A stretch of DNA of 64,000 nt. Source: Phycisphaerales bacterium (GTDB lineage: Bacteria > Planctomycetota > Phycisphaerae > UBA1845). Of this stretch, positions 9,222-18,449 are shown piece by piece; within the stretch, counting starts at the first letter, position 1, and each line of letters begins with the position of its first letter. The translations under genes were made by a program, and so were the position numbers. The stretch spans positions 248,001 to 312,000 of the forward strand of contig JACKHG010000003.1 in NCBI GenBank assembly GCA_020639115.1. Reading direction: 5' to 3'. The notes beneath the pieces were generated by a model, which worked only from the letters and a program-made list of their open reading frames with translations, was not told where the DNA came from and did no database searches.

Positions 9222-10250
9222 TCAGTCCTTCACTTCCCACGTGTCGCCGCGGTTGAAGAGCGCGTTCAGCTCCTTGTCGTCGTCGCTGGGCGGCGGGACG
9301 TCGGCGACGAGGTCCGCGAGGGTGTCCTCGTAGCAGGGGCGTTCGACCGCGCGGAACACGCCGATCGGCTCGGGGAAGTGGGGATAGTGCATGCGGCTGA
9401 GCAGGTACGCCAGCGACGGTTCGGGTGCCCGCTCGTCGTGGAAGAGCAGGTCGTCCTCGGTGATGCCCTCGCCGAGTTCGACGATCTCGGGGTCGGTGCA
9501 GTTGAGGCGGATGCCCTTCTTCTTGTCCTTGCCGAAGACGAGCGGCTTGCCGTGCTCGAGCACGACGACGGTGTCGGGCTTGGTGTCCTTCTCCGTCGCG
9601 TAGCTGTAGGCCCCGTCGTTGAAGATGTTGCAGTTCTGGTAGATCTCGACGAACGAGGTGCCGCGATGCTGGGCGGCGCGCTCGAGGACCGCACCCATGT
9701 GGTTGAGGTCGCGGTCGATCGTGCGGGCCACGAAGCTGGCCTCGGCGCCGATCGCGATGGAGATCGGGTGAAGCGGGAAATCCAGCACGCCCTTGGGCGA
9801 GGTCTTGGTCCGCTTGCCCAGCTCCGACGTGGGCGAGTACTGCCCCTTGGTCAGGCCGTAGATGCGGTTGTTGAACAGCAGCACGGTCATGTCGATGTTG
9901 CGGCGGATCGCGTGGATCAGGTGGTTGCCGCCGATGCTCAGCCCGTCGCCGTCACCGGTGACGACCCAGACGTTGAGCTCCGGCCGGGCCACCTTCACGC
10001 CGCTGGCGATGGCCATGGCGCGTCCGTGGATGCTGTGAAACCCGTAGGTCTCGACGTAGTACGGAAAGCGGCTCGAGCAGCCGATACCCGATACGAACAC
10101 GAGGTTCCGCCGGGGGATGCCCAGCTTGGGCAGGACCTTCTTGACCTGGGCCAGGATGGCGTAGTCCCCGCAGCCGGGGCACCAGCGCACCTCCTGGTCG
10201 GAGGCGAAATCGGTCGGCTTCAACGCTTCGACAGGTACTTCGACTTTCAT
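9222..10250 (-). CDS. korB: 2-oxoacid:ferredoxin oxidoreductase, beta (thiamine-PP) subunit
   Basis: TPP-binding subunit of a 2-oxoacid:ferredoxin oxidoreductase, which decarboxylates 2-oxoglutarate or a similar 2-oxoacid to acyl-CoA and passes electrons to ferredoxin. The 342-residue length fits the small beta subunit. RWCPGCGDYAIL carries the CxxC [4Fe-4S]/TPP region, VSGIGCSSRFPYY is a family hallmark, and VTGDGDGLSIGGNHLIHA with NNRIYGLTKGQYSPTS is the Mg-TPP-binding motif. It starts at 10250 with an ATGA overlap with the stop of the alpha subunit gene, so translation is coupled. The frame is open far upstream inside the partner gene, but only this start gives a family-like N-terminus. 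Substrate (2-oxoglutarate against pyruvate or branched 2-oxoacids) is inferred, not proved. Confidence 0.93.
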   Translation of the reverse strand: MKVEVPVEALKPTDFASDQEVRWCPGCGDYAILAQVKKVLPKLGIPRRNLVFVSGIGCSSRFPYYVETYGFHSIHGRAMAIASGVKVARPELNVWVVTGDGDGLSIGGNHLIHAIRRNIDMTVLLFNNRIYGLTKGQYSPTSELGKRTKTSPKGVLDFPLHPISIAIGAEASFVARTIDRDLNHMGAVLERAAQHRGTSFVEIYQNCNIFNDGAYSYATEKDTKPDTVVVLEHGKPLVFGKDKKKGIRLNCTDPEIVELGEGITEDDLLFHDERAPEPSLAYLLSRMHYPHFPEPIGVFRAVERPCYEDTLADLVADVPPPSDDDKELNALFNRGDTWEVKD

Positions 10251-12124
10251 GACGCCAGTTCTTCCAGTGCGGTGTTGATGGCGGCCTCGATCTCGGAGAC
10301 GAGGAACGGCCGGCCCTTGACCTTGTTGACACCCTTCGCGTCGACCAGGTAGTCGGCGCGGAGCTTGAACAGCAATTGCCCCATGTTCATCTCGGGCACG
10401 ATGACCCGCTTGTAACGCCGGACGATCTCGCCCGTGTTGCGCGGCATCGGGTTGAGGTAACGCAGGTGCATGTGCGCGACGCGCTTGCCCTGGGCGACGA
10501 GCCGCTCGACCGCGGTCGTGATCGCCCCGTAGGTGCTGCCCCAGGACGCGACCAGCAGGTCGGCGTCGGCGACGCCCTCGACGGTCTGCTCCGGAATCCG
10601 CTCGGCGATGCGCTCGATCTTCTCCTGGCGCTGCCGGATCATCTCGTGGTGGTTTTCCGGATCGTAGTTGACGTTGCCCGTGACCGACTGCTTCTCCAGG
10701 CCGCCGATGCGGTGCTGGAGCCCCTCGGTACCGGGGATGGCCCACGGCCGTCCGCCGATCTTGTTGCGGCGGTAGGGCATGAAGTGGGCGTCGCCGTTGA
10801 GCGACGTCGGATGCTCGATCTTGATGCGCGGCAGGTCGGCGATCTTCGGCACGGACCAGGGCTCGCTGCCGTTGGCCAGGTAGCCGTCCGTCAGCAGGAT
10901 CACCGGCGTCATGTACTCGACCGCGAGGCGGGTCGCCTCCATCGCGAGCGTGAAGCAGTCCGCCGGCGTCGACGCCGCGAGGACCGCGACGGGGCACTCG
11001 CCGTTGCGGCCGTAGAGCGCCTGGAAATAGTCCGCCTGCTCGGTCTTGGTGGGCAGGCCCGTGCTGGGGCCGCCGCGCTGCACGTTGACGATGACCAGCG
11101 GCAGTTCGGTCATCACGGCGAGTCCGACCGCCTCGGACTTGAGCGCCAGGCCGGGACCGCTCGTGCCGGTGGCAGCCACGGAGCCGGCGAAGGCGGCGCC
11201 GATGGCGCTGGCGATCGCGGCGATCTCGTCCTCGGCCTGGAACGTCTTGACGCCCAGGTGCATCAGGGCCGCCAGCTCCTCGAGAATCGTGCTGGCCGGG
11301 GTGATCGGGTAGCTGCCGTAGAAGAGCTGCTTGCCCGCGAGCCGGGCCGCGGTGGCCAGGCCCATGGCGGTGGCCTCGTTGCCGGTGATCTTGCGGTAGA
11401 CGCCCGGCGGGATCGAGGCCTTGGGCACGCGGTACGCGTGGGGGAACAGCTCGACGGTGTCGCAGTAGTTCCACCCGGCCTTCAGCGCCGCGGTGTTGGC
11501 GTCGGCGATCGCCGGGTTTTTCCCCATTTTCTGGCCGATCCAGCGCTCGATCGGCTCGAGGGGACGCTCGTAGAGCCAGCAGACGATGCCGAGCGCGAAG
11601 AAGTTCTTGCAGCGGTTGACCGCCTTGGTGGTGAGCCCGAAGGCGCCCGCGGCCTCGGCGGTGAGCTTCTCCATGGGCACGCGGTAGACGCGGAAGCCCT
11701 GGAGGGTGTCATCGTCGAGGGGGTTGGTCGCCAGGTGGGCCTTGTCGAAGTTGGACTGCTTGAAGGCGTCCTCGTTGACGACCACCAGGCCGCCCGGCCG
11801 TACATCCTTGAAGTTGCTCACCAGCGCGGCGGGGTTCATCGCGATGAGCGCGTCGACCTCGTCGCCGGGCGTGTGGATGTCGCGGCTGGAGAAGTTGATC
11901 TGGAACCCGCTGACCCCGGGGATGGAGCCCGCGGGGGCGCGGATCTCCGCCGGGAAGTCGGGCAGGGTGGCGACGTCGTTGCCGAAGATGGACGACGTGT
12001 TGGTGAACTGCGTCCCGGCGAGCTGCATGCCGTCGCCCGAGTCGCCGCAGAAGCGGACGGTGACCGACTCGGCGATCTGTCGCGATGCGCTGCGCGCCGG
12101 CGGCGCGGTCGTGGTGGAGGTCAT
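10247..12124 (-). CDS. korA: 2-oxoacid:ferredoxin oxidoreductase, fused gamma-alpha subunit
   Basis: Large subunit of the two-subunit 2-oxoacid:ferredoxin oxidoreductase, 625 residues. The N-terminal ~200 residues are the gamma domain (VRFCGDSGDGMQLAG, then FPAEIRAPAGSIPGVSGFQ); the alpha pyrimidine-binding domain follows with GSYPITPASTILEEL and ATGTSGPGLALKSEA. A C-terminal transketolase-like domain carries the ADLLVASWGSTYGAI motif. No ferredoxin-type delta subunit is present, as usual for this two-subunit class in aerobic or facultative bacteria. The downstream beta gene overlaps by 4 bases. The operon is divergent from the CBS-domain beta-synthase gene across about 700 bases. It suggests a ferredoxin-linked citric-acid-cycle step replacing or adding to NAD-linked 2-oxoglutarate dehydrogenase. 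Confidence 0.94.
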   Translation of the reverse strand: MTSTTTAPPARSASRQIAESVTVRFCGDSGDGMQLAGTQFTNTSSIFGNDVATLPDFPAEIRAPAGSIPGVSGFQINFSSRDIHTPGDEVDALIAMNPAALVSNFKDVRPGGLVVVNEDAFKQSNFDKAHLATNPLDDDTLQGFRVYRVPMEKLTAEAAGAFGLTTKAVNRCKNFFALGIVCWLYERPLEPIERWIGQKMGKNPAIADANTAALKAGWNYCDTVELFPHAYRVPKASIPPGVYRKITGNEATAMGLATAARLAGKQLFYGSYPITPASTILEELAALMHLGVKTFQAEDEIAAIASAIGAAFAGSVAATGTSGPGLALKSEAVGLAVMTELPLVIVNVQRGGPSTGLPTKTEQADYFQALYGRNGECPVAVLAASTPADCFTLAMEATRLAVEYMTPVILLTDGYLANGSEPWSVPKIADLPRIKIEHPTSLNGDAHFMPYRRNKIGGRPWAIPGTEGLQHRIGGLEKQSVTGNVNYDPENHHEMIRQRQEKIERIAERIPEQTVEGVADADLLVASWGSTYGAITTAVERLVAQGKRVAHMHLRYLNPMPRNTGEIVRRYKRVIVPEMNMGQLLFKLRADYLVDAKGVNKVKGRPFLVSEIEAAINTALEELAS

Positions 12125-12827
12125 GAGCGAAGCGACTCCTCAATCCGCGGGCCGCGAAGGGCCGGTGCGGATCCTCCCGCGCAACTTGGCAATGTCGAAA
12201 ACCGAATCTGCACGCGCGGGCGCCGTGCGCGGCGCAGCGCCCGTCGGCAGTTCGGAAGCCGGTCCGCGCACCGCTCGGCGGCGAACCGTTCCATGCTCAA
12301 TCGTGTATGGGTGTTTACCCGAATGCACTCCCCATAAGCTCTCAGCGGCCGGGCGGCCGCCGGCGGGTCGTCGCGGCGCAAGGCATGACGGCGTGGCGGC
12401 GCTGAACGCGGGCATGGCCGGTGCACTCTCGATCGCGTGTTCCCGACCGCCCATGGACGCCAATGGCCCCGACGCCGAACCCTGCCGGGCAGACCCTCCC
12501 CGGCAACAAGCAATTCGGGACAGGATATGTCGGTCCGGGCCGGAATTCAAGGGTGAAAGGCGGTTTTCAGCCGCATCTTCCGGGTTTGTGCACATGCTTG
12601 CCGGCGCTCGCCGGCGCCGCCTTCAGCACGCCCGCCGGACGCGCCGTTCCAGGCCCTGCGGCGACAGTCGCCCCGTCCTGCGGTACAATGACTTCGTACG
12701 CCATCGGCCATTCACGCCGGGGACAATACTTTTTCCGGGCTGGTCGCCGCCTGCAGGGCGAAGGCGCGCAGTCTTGGACCGGTCCACCTCATCCGCTGAG
12801 TCCGCGAGGTTGAAAGGAGCAGTGCAA
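12125..12827. other. 700-base divergent intergenic region
   Basis: Lies between the minus-strand kor operon and the plus-strand CBS-domain beta-synthase gene. Open frames crossing it on both strands have Arg/Pro/Ala-rich shadow composition and no motif. It should hold promoters for both directions; one candidate for the plus strand is listed separately. I see no repeat, tRNA or riboswitch signature that I can name, though the length is generous for a plain promoter region. Confidence 0.5.
12661..12689 (+). promoter_or_regulatory. Candidate sigma70-type promoter for the beta-synthase gene
   Basis: GCGACA at 12661-12666 and TACAAT at 12684-12689 are separated by 17 bases. The -10 box matches consensus at 5 of 6 positions, the -35 box at 4 of 6. 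Transcription would begin near 12697 and leave a leader of about 130 bases before the ATG at 12828. Prediction only. Confidence 0.35.
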
Positions 12828-14219
12828 ATGCTGAAGGCATGCAAGACGATCCTGGAGGCCATCGGGGGAACACCATTGGTCCGGTTGAACCGGGTCGCAG
12901 CCAACCTGCCCCCCGCGATCTATGCCAAGGTCGAGATGGTCAACCCCGGTGGGAGCGTCAAGGACCGCATCGCCGTCGCCATGATCGATGAGGCTGAACG
13001 GACCGGCCGGCTCAAACCCGGCGGGACCATCATCGAGGCCACCTCGGGCAACACCGGCGTCGGGCTGGCCATGGTGGCGGCTGTCCGCGGCTACCGCTGC
13101 ATCTTCATCATGCCCGACAAGATGAGCGCCGAGAAGATCCGCCTGCTCAAGGCGTACGGGGCCGAGGTCGTTCTGACGCCGGCATCAGCCGAGTCGAACT
13201 CGGCTGAGGGGTACGCCGGCGTCGCCCGCCGCCTGCTCAACGAGATTCCCAACGCCTTCCAGCCCGACCAGTTCAGCAACCTGCACAACCCGCAATACCA
13301 CTACAAGGTCACGGGCCCCGAAATCTGGGAGCAGACCGAGGGCAAGATCACCTGCTTCGTCGCGGGCATCGGCACCGGCGGGACCATCTCCGGCGTCGGA
13401 CGGTACCTCAAGGAACAAAACCCCGACGTCAAGGTCGTGGGGGCGGATCCAGCCGGCAGCATCCTCTCGGGCGATCACCTCGCCCCCTGGGCCGTCGAGG
13501 GCATCGGCGAGGACTACGTACCCAGCACCTTCAACGCCCAGGTGGTCGACGACTGGGTCCGCATCACCGACCGCGAGTCGTTCATGGTGGCCCGCGACGT
13601 CGCCCGGCGCGAGGGCATCCTGGTCGGCGGCTCGTGCGGCACGTGCATAGCAGCCGCTCTGAAGTACGCGCGGCGGCTGGGCAAGGACGACCTGGTCGTC
13701 GCGCTCGCCCCGGACACGGGCCGAAACTACCTCTCCAAGCTCTACTCCGACGAATGGATGATCGAGCACGGCTACATCGATTCGCCCGCGGAGTCGTACG
13801 CGGTGCGCGAACTCATCGACCGCCACGGCCCGCGCGAACTGATCATCGCCTCGCCCGAGCAGACCGGTGACGACGCGATCCGGCTCTTCCGCGAGCACGA
13901 CATCTCGCAGGTGCCGGTCGTGGAGGACGGCAAGGTGGTGGGCGCGCTGCGCGAGATCACCCTGGCGAAAATGTTGCACGACGGAAACGACCCCCGCCAC
14001 GTGTCGGTCCGTACGATCATGGCGCGGCCCATGCCCACCGTGGAGGACACCACCGATCTCGACGAGGTGTACCGCATGCTGATGTCGGGCAACAGCGGCG
14101 TGGTGGTGATGAGCGGGGGCAAGATCGTGGACATCGTCACGCGCATCGACATGGTGAATTTCTGGGATTCCATGCTGCCCACCGACACGGGTCTCGGCGA
14201 CGCCAAGGCCGTGCTGTAG
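12828..14219 (+). CDS. PLP-dependent cysteine/cystathionine beta-synthase with C-terminal CBS pair
   Basis: Fold-type II PLP enzyme, 463 residues, preceded by AAAGGAG with proper spacing. The PLP lysine is Lys45 in NPGGSVKDRIAV and the phosphate loop is TSGNTG at about 72-77; GTGGTISGVGRYLKE is the second phosphate-binding glycine loop. After about residue 330 a tandem CBS-domain pair follows (QVPVVEDGKVVGALRE and the RTIMARPMPTVEDTTDLDEVY half), giving the cystathionine beta-synthase architecture without an N-terminal heme domain. It condenses serine (or O-acetylserine) with homocysteine (or sulfide); the CBS pair probably senses an adenosyl ligand. A cystathionine gamma-lyase gene, the usual partner, is not adjacent. 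The alcohol dehydrogenase gene begins 75 bases after it on the same strand and may be co-transcribed. Confidence 0.92.
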   Translation: MLKACKTILEAIGGTPLVRLNRVAANLPPAIYAKVEMVNPGGSVKDRIAVAMIDEAERTGRLKPGGTIIEATSGNTGVGLAMVAAVRGYRCIFIMPDKMSAEKIRLLKAYGAEVVLTPASAESNSAEGYAGVARRLLNEIPNAFQPDQFSNLHNPQYHYKVTGPEIWEQTEGKITCFVAGIGTGGTISGVGRYLKEQNPDVKVVGADPAGSILSGDHLAPWAVEGIGEDYVPSTFNAQVVDDWVRITDRESFMVARDVARREGILVGGSCGTCIAAALKYARRLGKDDLVVALAPDTGRNYLSKLYSDEWMIEHGYIDSPAESYAVRELIDRHGPRELIIASPEQTGDDAIRLFREHDISQVPVVEDGKVVGALREITLAKMLHDGNDPRHVSVRTIMARPMPTVEDTTDLDEVYRMLMSGNSGVVVMSGGKIVDIVTRIDMVNFWDSMLPTDTGLGDAKAVL

Positions 14220-14294
14220 GGATCGAATTGCAGGGACCGACTTTACGTGGCGATCGGCGCTCGCCGTCGTCGCCCAGGCCATAGGGGACTATCG

Positions 14295-15347
14295 ATGAGC
14301 AAGACCGCAGGTTACGCCGCGCACGCCGCGGACAAGGCCCTGGAACCGTTCAGCTTCGAGCGGCGCAAGCCGCTGGCGACGGACGTGCAGATCGAAATCG
14401 CCTACTGCGGCGTGTGCCACTCCGATCTGCACACGGCGCGCAACGAATGGGGCGGCACGACCTACCCGGTGGTGCCCGGTCACGAGATCGTGGGGCGCGT
14501 GACGCAGGTGGGGGACGCGGTCAAGGGTTTCAAGGTCGGCGACCTGGCGGCGGTCGGCTGCCTGGTCGATTCGTGCCGCGAGTGCCCCGCGTGCCGCGAG
14601 AGCCTCGAGCAGTACTGCGAGCGCGAGATGGCGTTCACGTACAACAGTCCGGACCCCCACACGGGCAAGATGACCTACGGCGGGTACTCGACGCAGATCG
14701 TGGTGGACGAGCGTTTCGTACTGCGCGTGCCGAAGAACCTCGACCTCGCGGGTACGGCGCCGCTGCTCTGTGCGGGCATCACCACGTACTCGCCGCTGCG
14801 CCAGTGGGGTGCGGGACCGGGGACGAAGGTCGGCGTCGTCGGGCTCGGTGGGCTCGGGCACATGGGCGTGAAGTTCGCCCACGCACTGGGGGCGCACACC
14901 GTGCTCTTCACCACGTCGCCGGGCAAGGTCGAGGACGCCAAGCGTCTGGGCGCGGACGAGGTGGTCATCTCGAAGAACGCCGACGAGATGCAGCGTCACG
15001 CCAACAGCTTCGACTTCATCCTCAACACGGTGGCGGCGCCAATCAGCCTCGACGGATACCTCGAGCTGCTGCGGCGCGACGGAACGCTCTGTCTCGTCGG
15101 GGTGCCCGGTGAGCCGCATCCGTCGCCGAACGTCTTCAACCTCGTGCTCAAGCGCCGGCGCCTCGCGGGCTCGCTGATCGGCGGCCTGCAGGAGACGCAG
15201 GAAATGCTCGACTTCTGCGGGGAGCACAACATCACCGCCGACATCGAGATGATCCGGATGGATCAGATCAACGCGGCCTATGAGCGCATGCTGCGCAGCG
15301 ACGTGAAGTACCGCTTTGTGATCGACATGGACTCGCTGCGCAAGTAG
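14295..15347 (+). CDS. Zinc-dependent NADP(H) alcohol dehydrogenase / aldehyde reductase (YahK-like)
   Basis: Medium-chain dehydrogenase/reductase of the cinnamyl-alcohol-dehydrogenase type, 350 residues, cytoplasmic. Catalytic zinc ligands are visible in AYCGVCHSDLH, PGHEIVGRV and CAGITTYSPLR; structural zinc cysteines lie in GCLVDSCRECPACRE and the following EQYC. The Rossmann motif is VGVVGLGGLGHMGVKFA, and the residue pattern TTSPGK after it favours NADPH. It most resembles broad-substrate aldehyde reductases such as YahK. The ATG at 14295 gives a family-length N-terminus. It probably detoxifies aldehydes; no pathway neighbour specifies the natural substrate. The gene converges with the thioredoxin-TPR gene, 15 bases apart. 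Confidence 0.93.
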   Translation: MSKTAGYAAHAADKALEPFSFERRKPLATDVQIEIAYCGVCHSDLHTARNEWGGTTYPVVPGHEIVGRVTQVGDAVKGFKVGDLAAVGCLVDSCRECPACRESLEQYCEREMAFTYNSPDPHTGKMTYGGYSTQIVVDERFVLRVPKNLDLAGTAPLLCAGITTYSPLRQWGAGPGTKVGVVGLGGLGHMGVKFAHALGAHTVLFTTSPGKVEDAKRLGADEVVISKNADEMQRHANSFDFILNTVAAPISLDGYLELLRRDGTLCLVGVPGEPHPSPNVFNLVLKRRRLAGSLIGGLQETQEMLDFCGEHNITADIEMIRMDQINAAYERMLRSDVKYRFVIDMDSLRK

Positions 15348-15362
15348 AGCGGCTGGTGGCGA

Positions 15363-16424
15363 TCAACCGTCGGCTGGCTGGGGCTTGTTCTCCCGCAGCG
15401 ACTGGCACGTCTGGAAGAACTTGAGCGCGGACTTCGCCTCGGTGGAGGCGTCACCCTCGGCGTGGTCGACGGCCTGCTGCTGGTAACGCAGGGCCGCGGG
15501 CAGGTCGCCGATCTGGTAGTACACCATGGCGATCGCCTGGAGAATGTCGGGCGACTTGCTGTCCGCGGCGTAGGCGGCCTGGGCGGCCTTCACCGCGAGG
15601 TCGGGCTGGCGCTCGTCCATATTGGGAATCGCCAACATCAGGTGCGCGATCTTGACCAGCGCCTCGGCGTTGCCGGCGCGGGACTCGATGAACTTCTCCG
15701 CCCAGGCGCGCATGCGCTCCATGTCCTGCAGCTCGTCGACGAAAATCGCCACGCGGAACTGCATCGCGTCGAAGTTGGCCGGGTCCAGATCCAGCATCCG
15801 GTCGGTTGCCGCCAGGGCCTCCTCGACCTTGCCCTGCTGCATGGCCATGTAGACGTCGTTGGTGAGTTTCTCGAGCTGGTTGCTGAGCGCCGCCTTCTTG
15901 ATCGCCGCGTCGGAGTCGTAGCGGTCCTCGAGCAGGTCGACGACGATCTGCTTCATCTGCGGATCGCCGGGGTGGCCCATCCACACGATGCGGCCGTCCT
16001 TGCCGATGACGACGCCGTGCGGCAGGCCGTACGCTTCGTAGGCGAGCGTGGTGCGCTGCGTGCTGTCGAAGGCGACGGGGTAGTTCATCTTGTCGCCCTG
16101 GCGCCCGACGAACTCCTGGACGGTCTTGAGCGTCTGGCCGCGGCCCATGTCGGTGATGGACACGAACACGAGACCCTTGTCCTTGTACTTCTGGTAGAAC
16201 TCGGTGTTGTCGGGAATGAGCTGGATACACGGCGGGCACCAGGTCGCCCAGAACTCGAGCACGATCACCTTGCCCTTGTTGTCCTTGAAGACGTCCATCG
16301 GCTTGCCCTTGACCCAGTCGGTGATGGTCACCGGTGGAGGAACGTCGCCAACAGAAAGGGCCTGGGCCGAAGTGGCCGCCGCCAGCAGGGTCAAAAGTGC
16401 AACTGTAAACAGCGATCGTCTCAT
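15363..16424 (-). CDS. Secreted TlpA-like thioredoxin domain protein with TPR-type C-terminus
   Basis: Exported redox protein, 353 residues. The start at 16424 (MRRSLFTVALLTLLAAATSAQA) gives a signal peptide and is preceded by GGGGTG; an in-frame ATG five codons earlier is possible. Residues about 30-170 form a TlpA/ResA-like thioredoxin fold with the redox motif in EFWATWCPPCIQLIP (CPPC) and the cis-proline region near AYGLPHGVVIGKDG. The second half is helical with TPR-like pairs (DVYMAMQQGKVEEALAATDR and PDILQAIAMVYYQIGDLPAA). It likely reduces or oxidises disulfides of exported proteins, with the TPR part binding a partner. There is a 274-base gap to the next gene upstream, so it is probably transcribed alone. 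Confidence 0.9.
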   Translation of the reverse strand: MRRSLFTVALLTLLAAATSAQALSVGDVPPPVTITDWVKGKPMDVFKDNKGKVIVLEFWATWCPPCIQLIPDNTEFYQKYKDKGLVFVSITDMGRGQTLKTVQEFVGRQGDKMNYPVAFDSTQRTTLAYEAYGLPHGVVIGKDGRIVWMGHPGDPQMKQIVVDLLEDRYDSDAAIKKAALSNQLEKLTNDVYMAMQQGKVEEALAATDRMLDLDPANFDAMQFRVAIFVDELQDMERMRAWAEKFIESRAGNAEALVKIAHLMLAIPNMDERQPDLAVKAAQAAYAADSKSPDILQAIAMVYYQIGDLPAALRYQQQAVDHAEGDASTEAKSALKFFQTCQSLRENKPQPADG

Positions 16425-16698
16425 CTCGTAACACCCCAAATGGAAAGGCGGAGCACAGCCCGTCGTACCGGCTGACCACAGCGCGGGTCCCGGTCAGGTG
16501 AGCAGCGGATTATTTCGAAAACGCCTCACGCTGTCCACTGACGAGGACTCGCGCGAACCGCCGCAGGTTGGTGGCCCTCCGCGGAAACCGCCGAAAACAT
16601 CGGATCCGCGGGCCTTTCAGCCACCTGTCGGGAGTTGTGGGCGCTGTGGCCGCGCACGCCGCCCGTTGCGCGCATGTGACCGGGCACGGCACCGGCGG

Positions 16699-17883
16699 TC
16701 AGCGCGTCAGCCGCTTCAGTCGCCGGCAGGCGTCCTCGAGGTCCGCCATCGACTTGGCGAAGCAGAAGCGAAGCTGTGTCGCGCCCTCGGCGGGCTCGGC
16801 AAAGAACGGCGACCCGGGCACGGTCGCGACGCCGACCTCTTCGAGGATCGTGTCAGCCGCGGTCAGCGCGTCGGCGTAGCACCCGGCGCCAAAGTCGGCC
16901 ATCATGTAGAACGCCCCCTGCGGCAGGAAGGGCTCGAAGCCGATCGCACGGAGCGTATCGGCGAGCAGGTCGCGCTTCGCGCGGTAGTCCGCCCGCATCT
17001 GGGCGTAGTACGCGTCCGGCAGGTGCAGGCCCGCGAGCACGCCGTGCTGCAGCGGGGCGGGGGCGCAGATGAAGAGCAGGTCGCTGACCACCGTGATCTT
17101 CTCGATGACCTCCGCCGGCCCCACGGCGTAGCCGACCCGCCACCCGGTCACTGCGTAAGTCTTGGACGGCCCGCTCATGGTGATGGTGCGGCCCGCAGCC
17201 TCCGGGAGGGATGCCATGCTCACGTGGGGCACGTCGTAGGTGATGTACTCGTAGATCTCGTCGGTGACGATCCAGGCGTTGTGCGCGGCAGCCAACCCGG
17301 CGATCTCGCGAAGCTCATCCTGGCTGAAGACCTTTCCCGTCGGGTTGGCGGGCGTATTGATCAGCACCATGCGCGTGCGCGGGCTGAAGGCCGCCGCCAG
17401 TTCCTTGCTGTCGTAACGCCAGTCGGGTGCGTGCGTGTTGACGTAGCGGACGCGGACGTCGAGCAGCTTCAAAGCGCCGGTGTAATAGGTGTAATAGGGC
17501 GAGAACGTGACCACCTCATCGCCAGGGTTGAGCACCGACATGGCGATCGAGGCGAAGGCGCCGGCTGACCCGACCGTGACCGCCACTTCGCTCGCGGGGT
17601 CACAGGTCACGCCGTTGAAGGCCTGCATCTTGCGGGCGATGGCATCGCGGAGGTCGTGGATCCCCGCCACGTGGGTGTACATCGCGCGGTTGTCGGCGAT
17701 GGCGGCGGTTGCGGCGTCCTTGAGCGCGTCAGGTGCAGGCAGGTCGCAGACGCCCTGGGAGAGATTGACCCCGCCGATTTCCTGGCACCGGGCGCTGAGC
17801 CGGCGCAGGGCGGTGTGGTGGGCGTCGCGTACGCGGTCGGCGAGCGGCGGCATCGCAGGACGGGCAGATTGGGCGTCGCTCAT
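16699..17883 (-). CDS. Class I/II PLP aminotransferase
   Basis: Fold-type I aminotransferase, 394 residues. NLSQGVCDLPAPDAL replaces the usual N-terminal loop of the family, NTPANPTGKVF holds the conserved Asn and Pro, VTDEIYEYITYD the PLP-ring Asp, and SGPSKTYAVTGWRVGYA the Schiff-base lysine. Arg in QLRFCFAKS binds the substrate carboxylate. The pattern fits the aspartate/aromatic or kynurenine-type aminotransferases; exact donor is not determined. The ATG at 17883 overlaps the stop of the upstream 50-codon membrane-protein gene by ATGA, so the two are translationally coupled. The frame is open beyond the start because it runs through that small gene out of frame. Confidence 0.92.
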   Translation of the reverse strand: MSDAQSARPAMPPLADRVRDAHHTALRRLSARCQEIGGVNLSQGVCDLPAPDALKDAATAAIADNRAMYTHVAGIHDLRDAIARKMQAFNGVTCDPASEVAVTVGSAGAFASIAMSVLNPGDEVVTFSPYYTYYTGALKLLDVRVRYVNTHAPDWRYDSKELAAAFSPRTRMVLINTPANPTGKVFSQDELREIAGLAAAHNAWIVTDEIYEYITYDVPHVSMASLPEAAGRTITMSGPSKTYAVTGWRVGYAVGPAEVIEKITVVSDLLFICAPAPLQHGVLAGLHLPDAYYAQMRADYRAKRDLLADTLRAIGFEPFLPQGAFYMMADFGAGCYADALTAADTILEEVGVATVPGSPFFAEPAEGATQLRFCFAKSMADLEDACRRLKRLTR

Positions 17884-18032
17884 CGGCTTGCCTGGAGGTT
17901 GAAGGCCAGGTCGAGCACCCCCGCGGGCGTGGCGCCGGTTTTGCCGGACGTCGTGGTGGGGATGGAGGCCACCCAGTAGCTGATGGTGAACAGGATAACC
18001 ATGGCCAGCAGGCCCTGGAGCAGGAATTTCAT
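17880..18032 (-). CDS. Small single-span membrane protein coupled to the aminotransferase
   Basis: A 50-residue protein too short for most gene callers. It starts at the ATG at 18032 with GAGGTG five bases upstream, has one hydrophobic segment (MKFLLQGLLAMVILFTISYW), then a polar tail ending AFNLQASR. Its stop overlaps the aminotransferase start in an ATGA, which with the good ribosome binding site argues that it is really translated. The segment could be an uncleaved anchor or a signal peptide. I do not recognise the family. Function unknown; the coupling suggests it affects expression or location of the aminotransferase, but that is inference. Confidence 0.6.
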   Translation of the reverse strand: MKFLLQGLLAMVILFTISYWVASIPTTTSGKTGATPAGVLDLAFNLQASR

Positions 18033-18449
18033 GGGGCACCTCGTGGGCAATGGCAAGCGAACCGGCTCAGCCGCAAGGCCGGTGGCGGCTGACACTGGTG
18101 GACGATTAGAGACGGCGGACTGGGCTGCGTCAATGCGCGTGGGCTGGTGTTCGGTGGGGCGGGAGCGGCAATTCGTTGTGCCGCCGAAGGTTGCGATTCG
18201 CACCGCATGCGCGGCGGTTGTGCGGGACGCTCGCGTGGCGGGCGGGCGATAATCTGGGCGCGGCTGTTGAGATAATTCCCTTACAAGAATTTGATGGAAT
18301 ATTTCTGGACGCAGCGTGCGCATGTTGCCGCAGGTGCACGCAGAAGTTGCGCGAATGCAAAGTGCGACTTACGTGTGTTGTGAGCCTGTGATTTTCTTGC
18401 GGAGCATTACCGTCGCTTGCCTGCCTGAAAACATGATGTAGATTTGATC
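18033..18449. other. Intergenic region upstream of the structured RNA
   Basis: About 420 bases between the small membrane protein gene (minus) and the start of the structured RNA (plus). GC content drops in 18250-18450 compared with the flanks, as expected for a promoter region. No open frame here has coding character. It should hold promoters in both directions. Confidence 0.5.
18417..18444 (+). promoter_or_regulatory. Candidate promoter for the long structured RNA
   Basis: TTGCCT at 18417-18422 and TAGATT at 18439-18444 are spaced 16 bases apart and precede the first predicted hairpin (GGTG...CACC near 18451-18468). The match is moderate. Prediction only; it would place the RNA start near 18450. 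Confidence 0.3.

Noticed and set aside
10251..11474. Long N-terminal extension of the KorB subunit
   Set aside because: It is an out-of-frame reading of korA; the ATGA overlap at 10247-10250 and the family-like start support the shorter protein.
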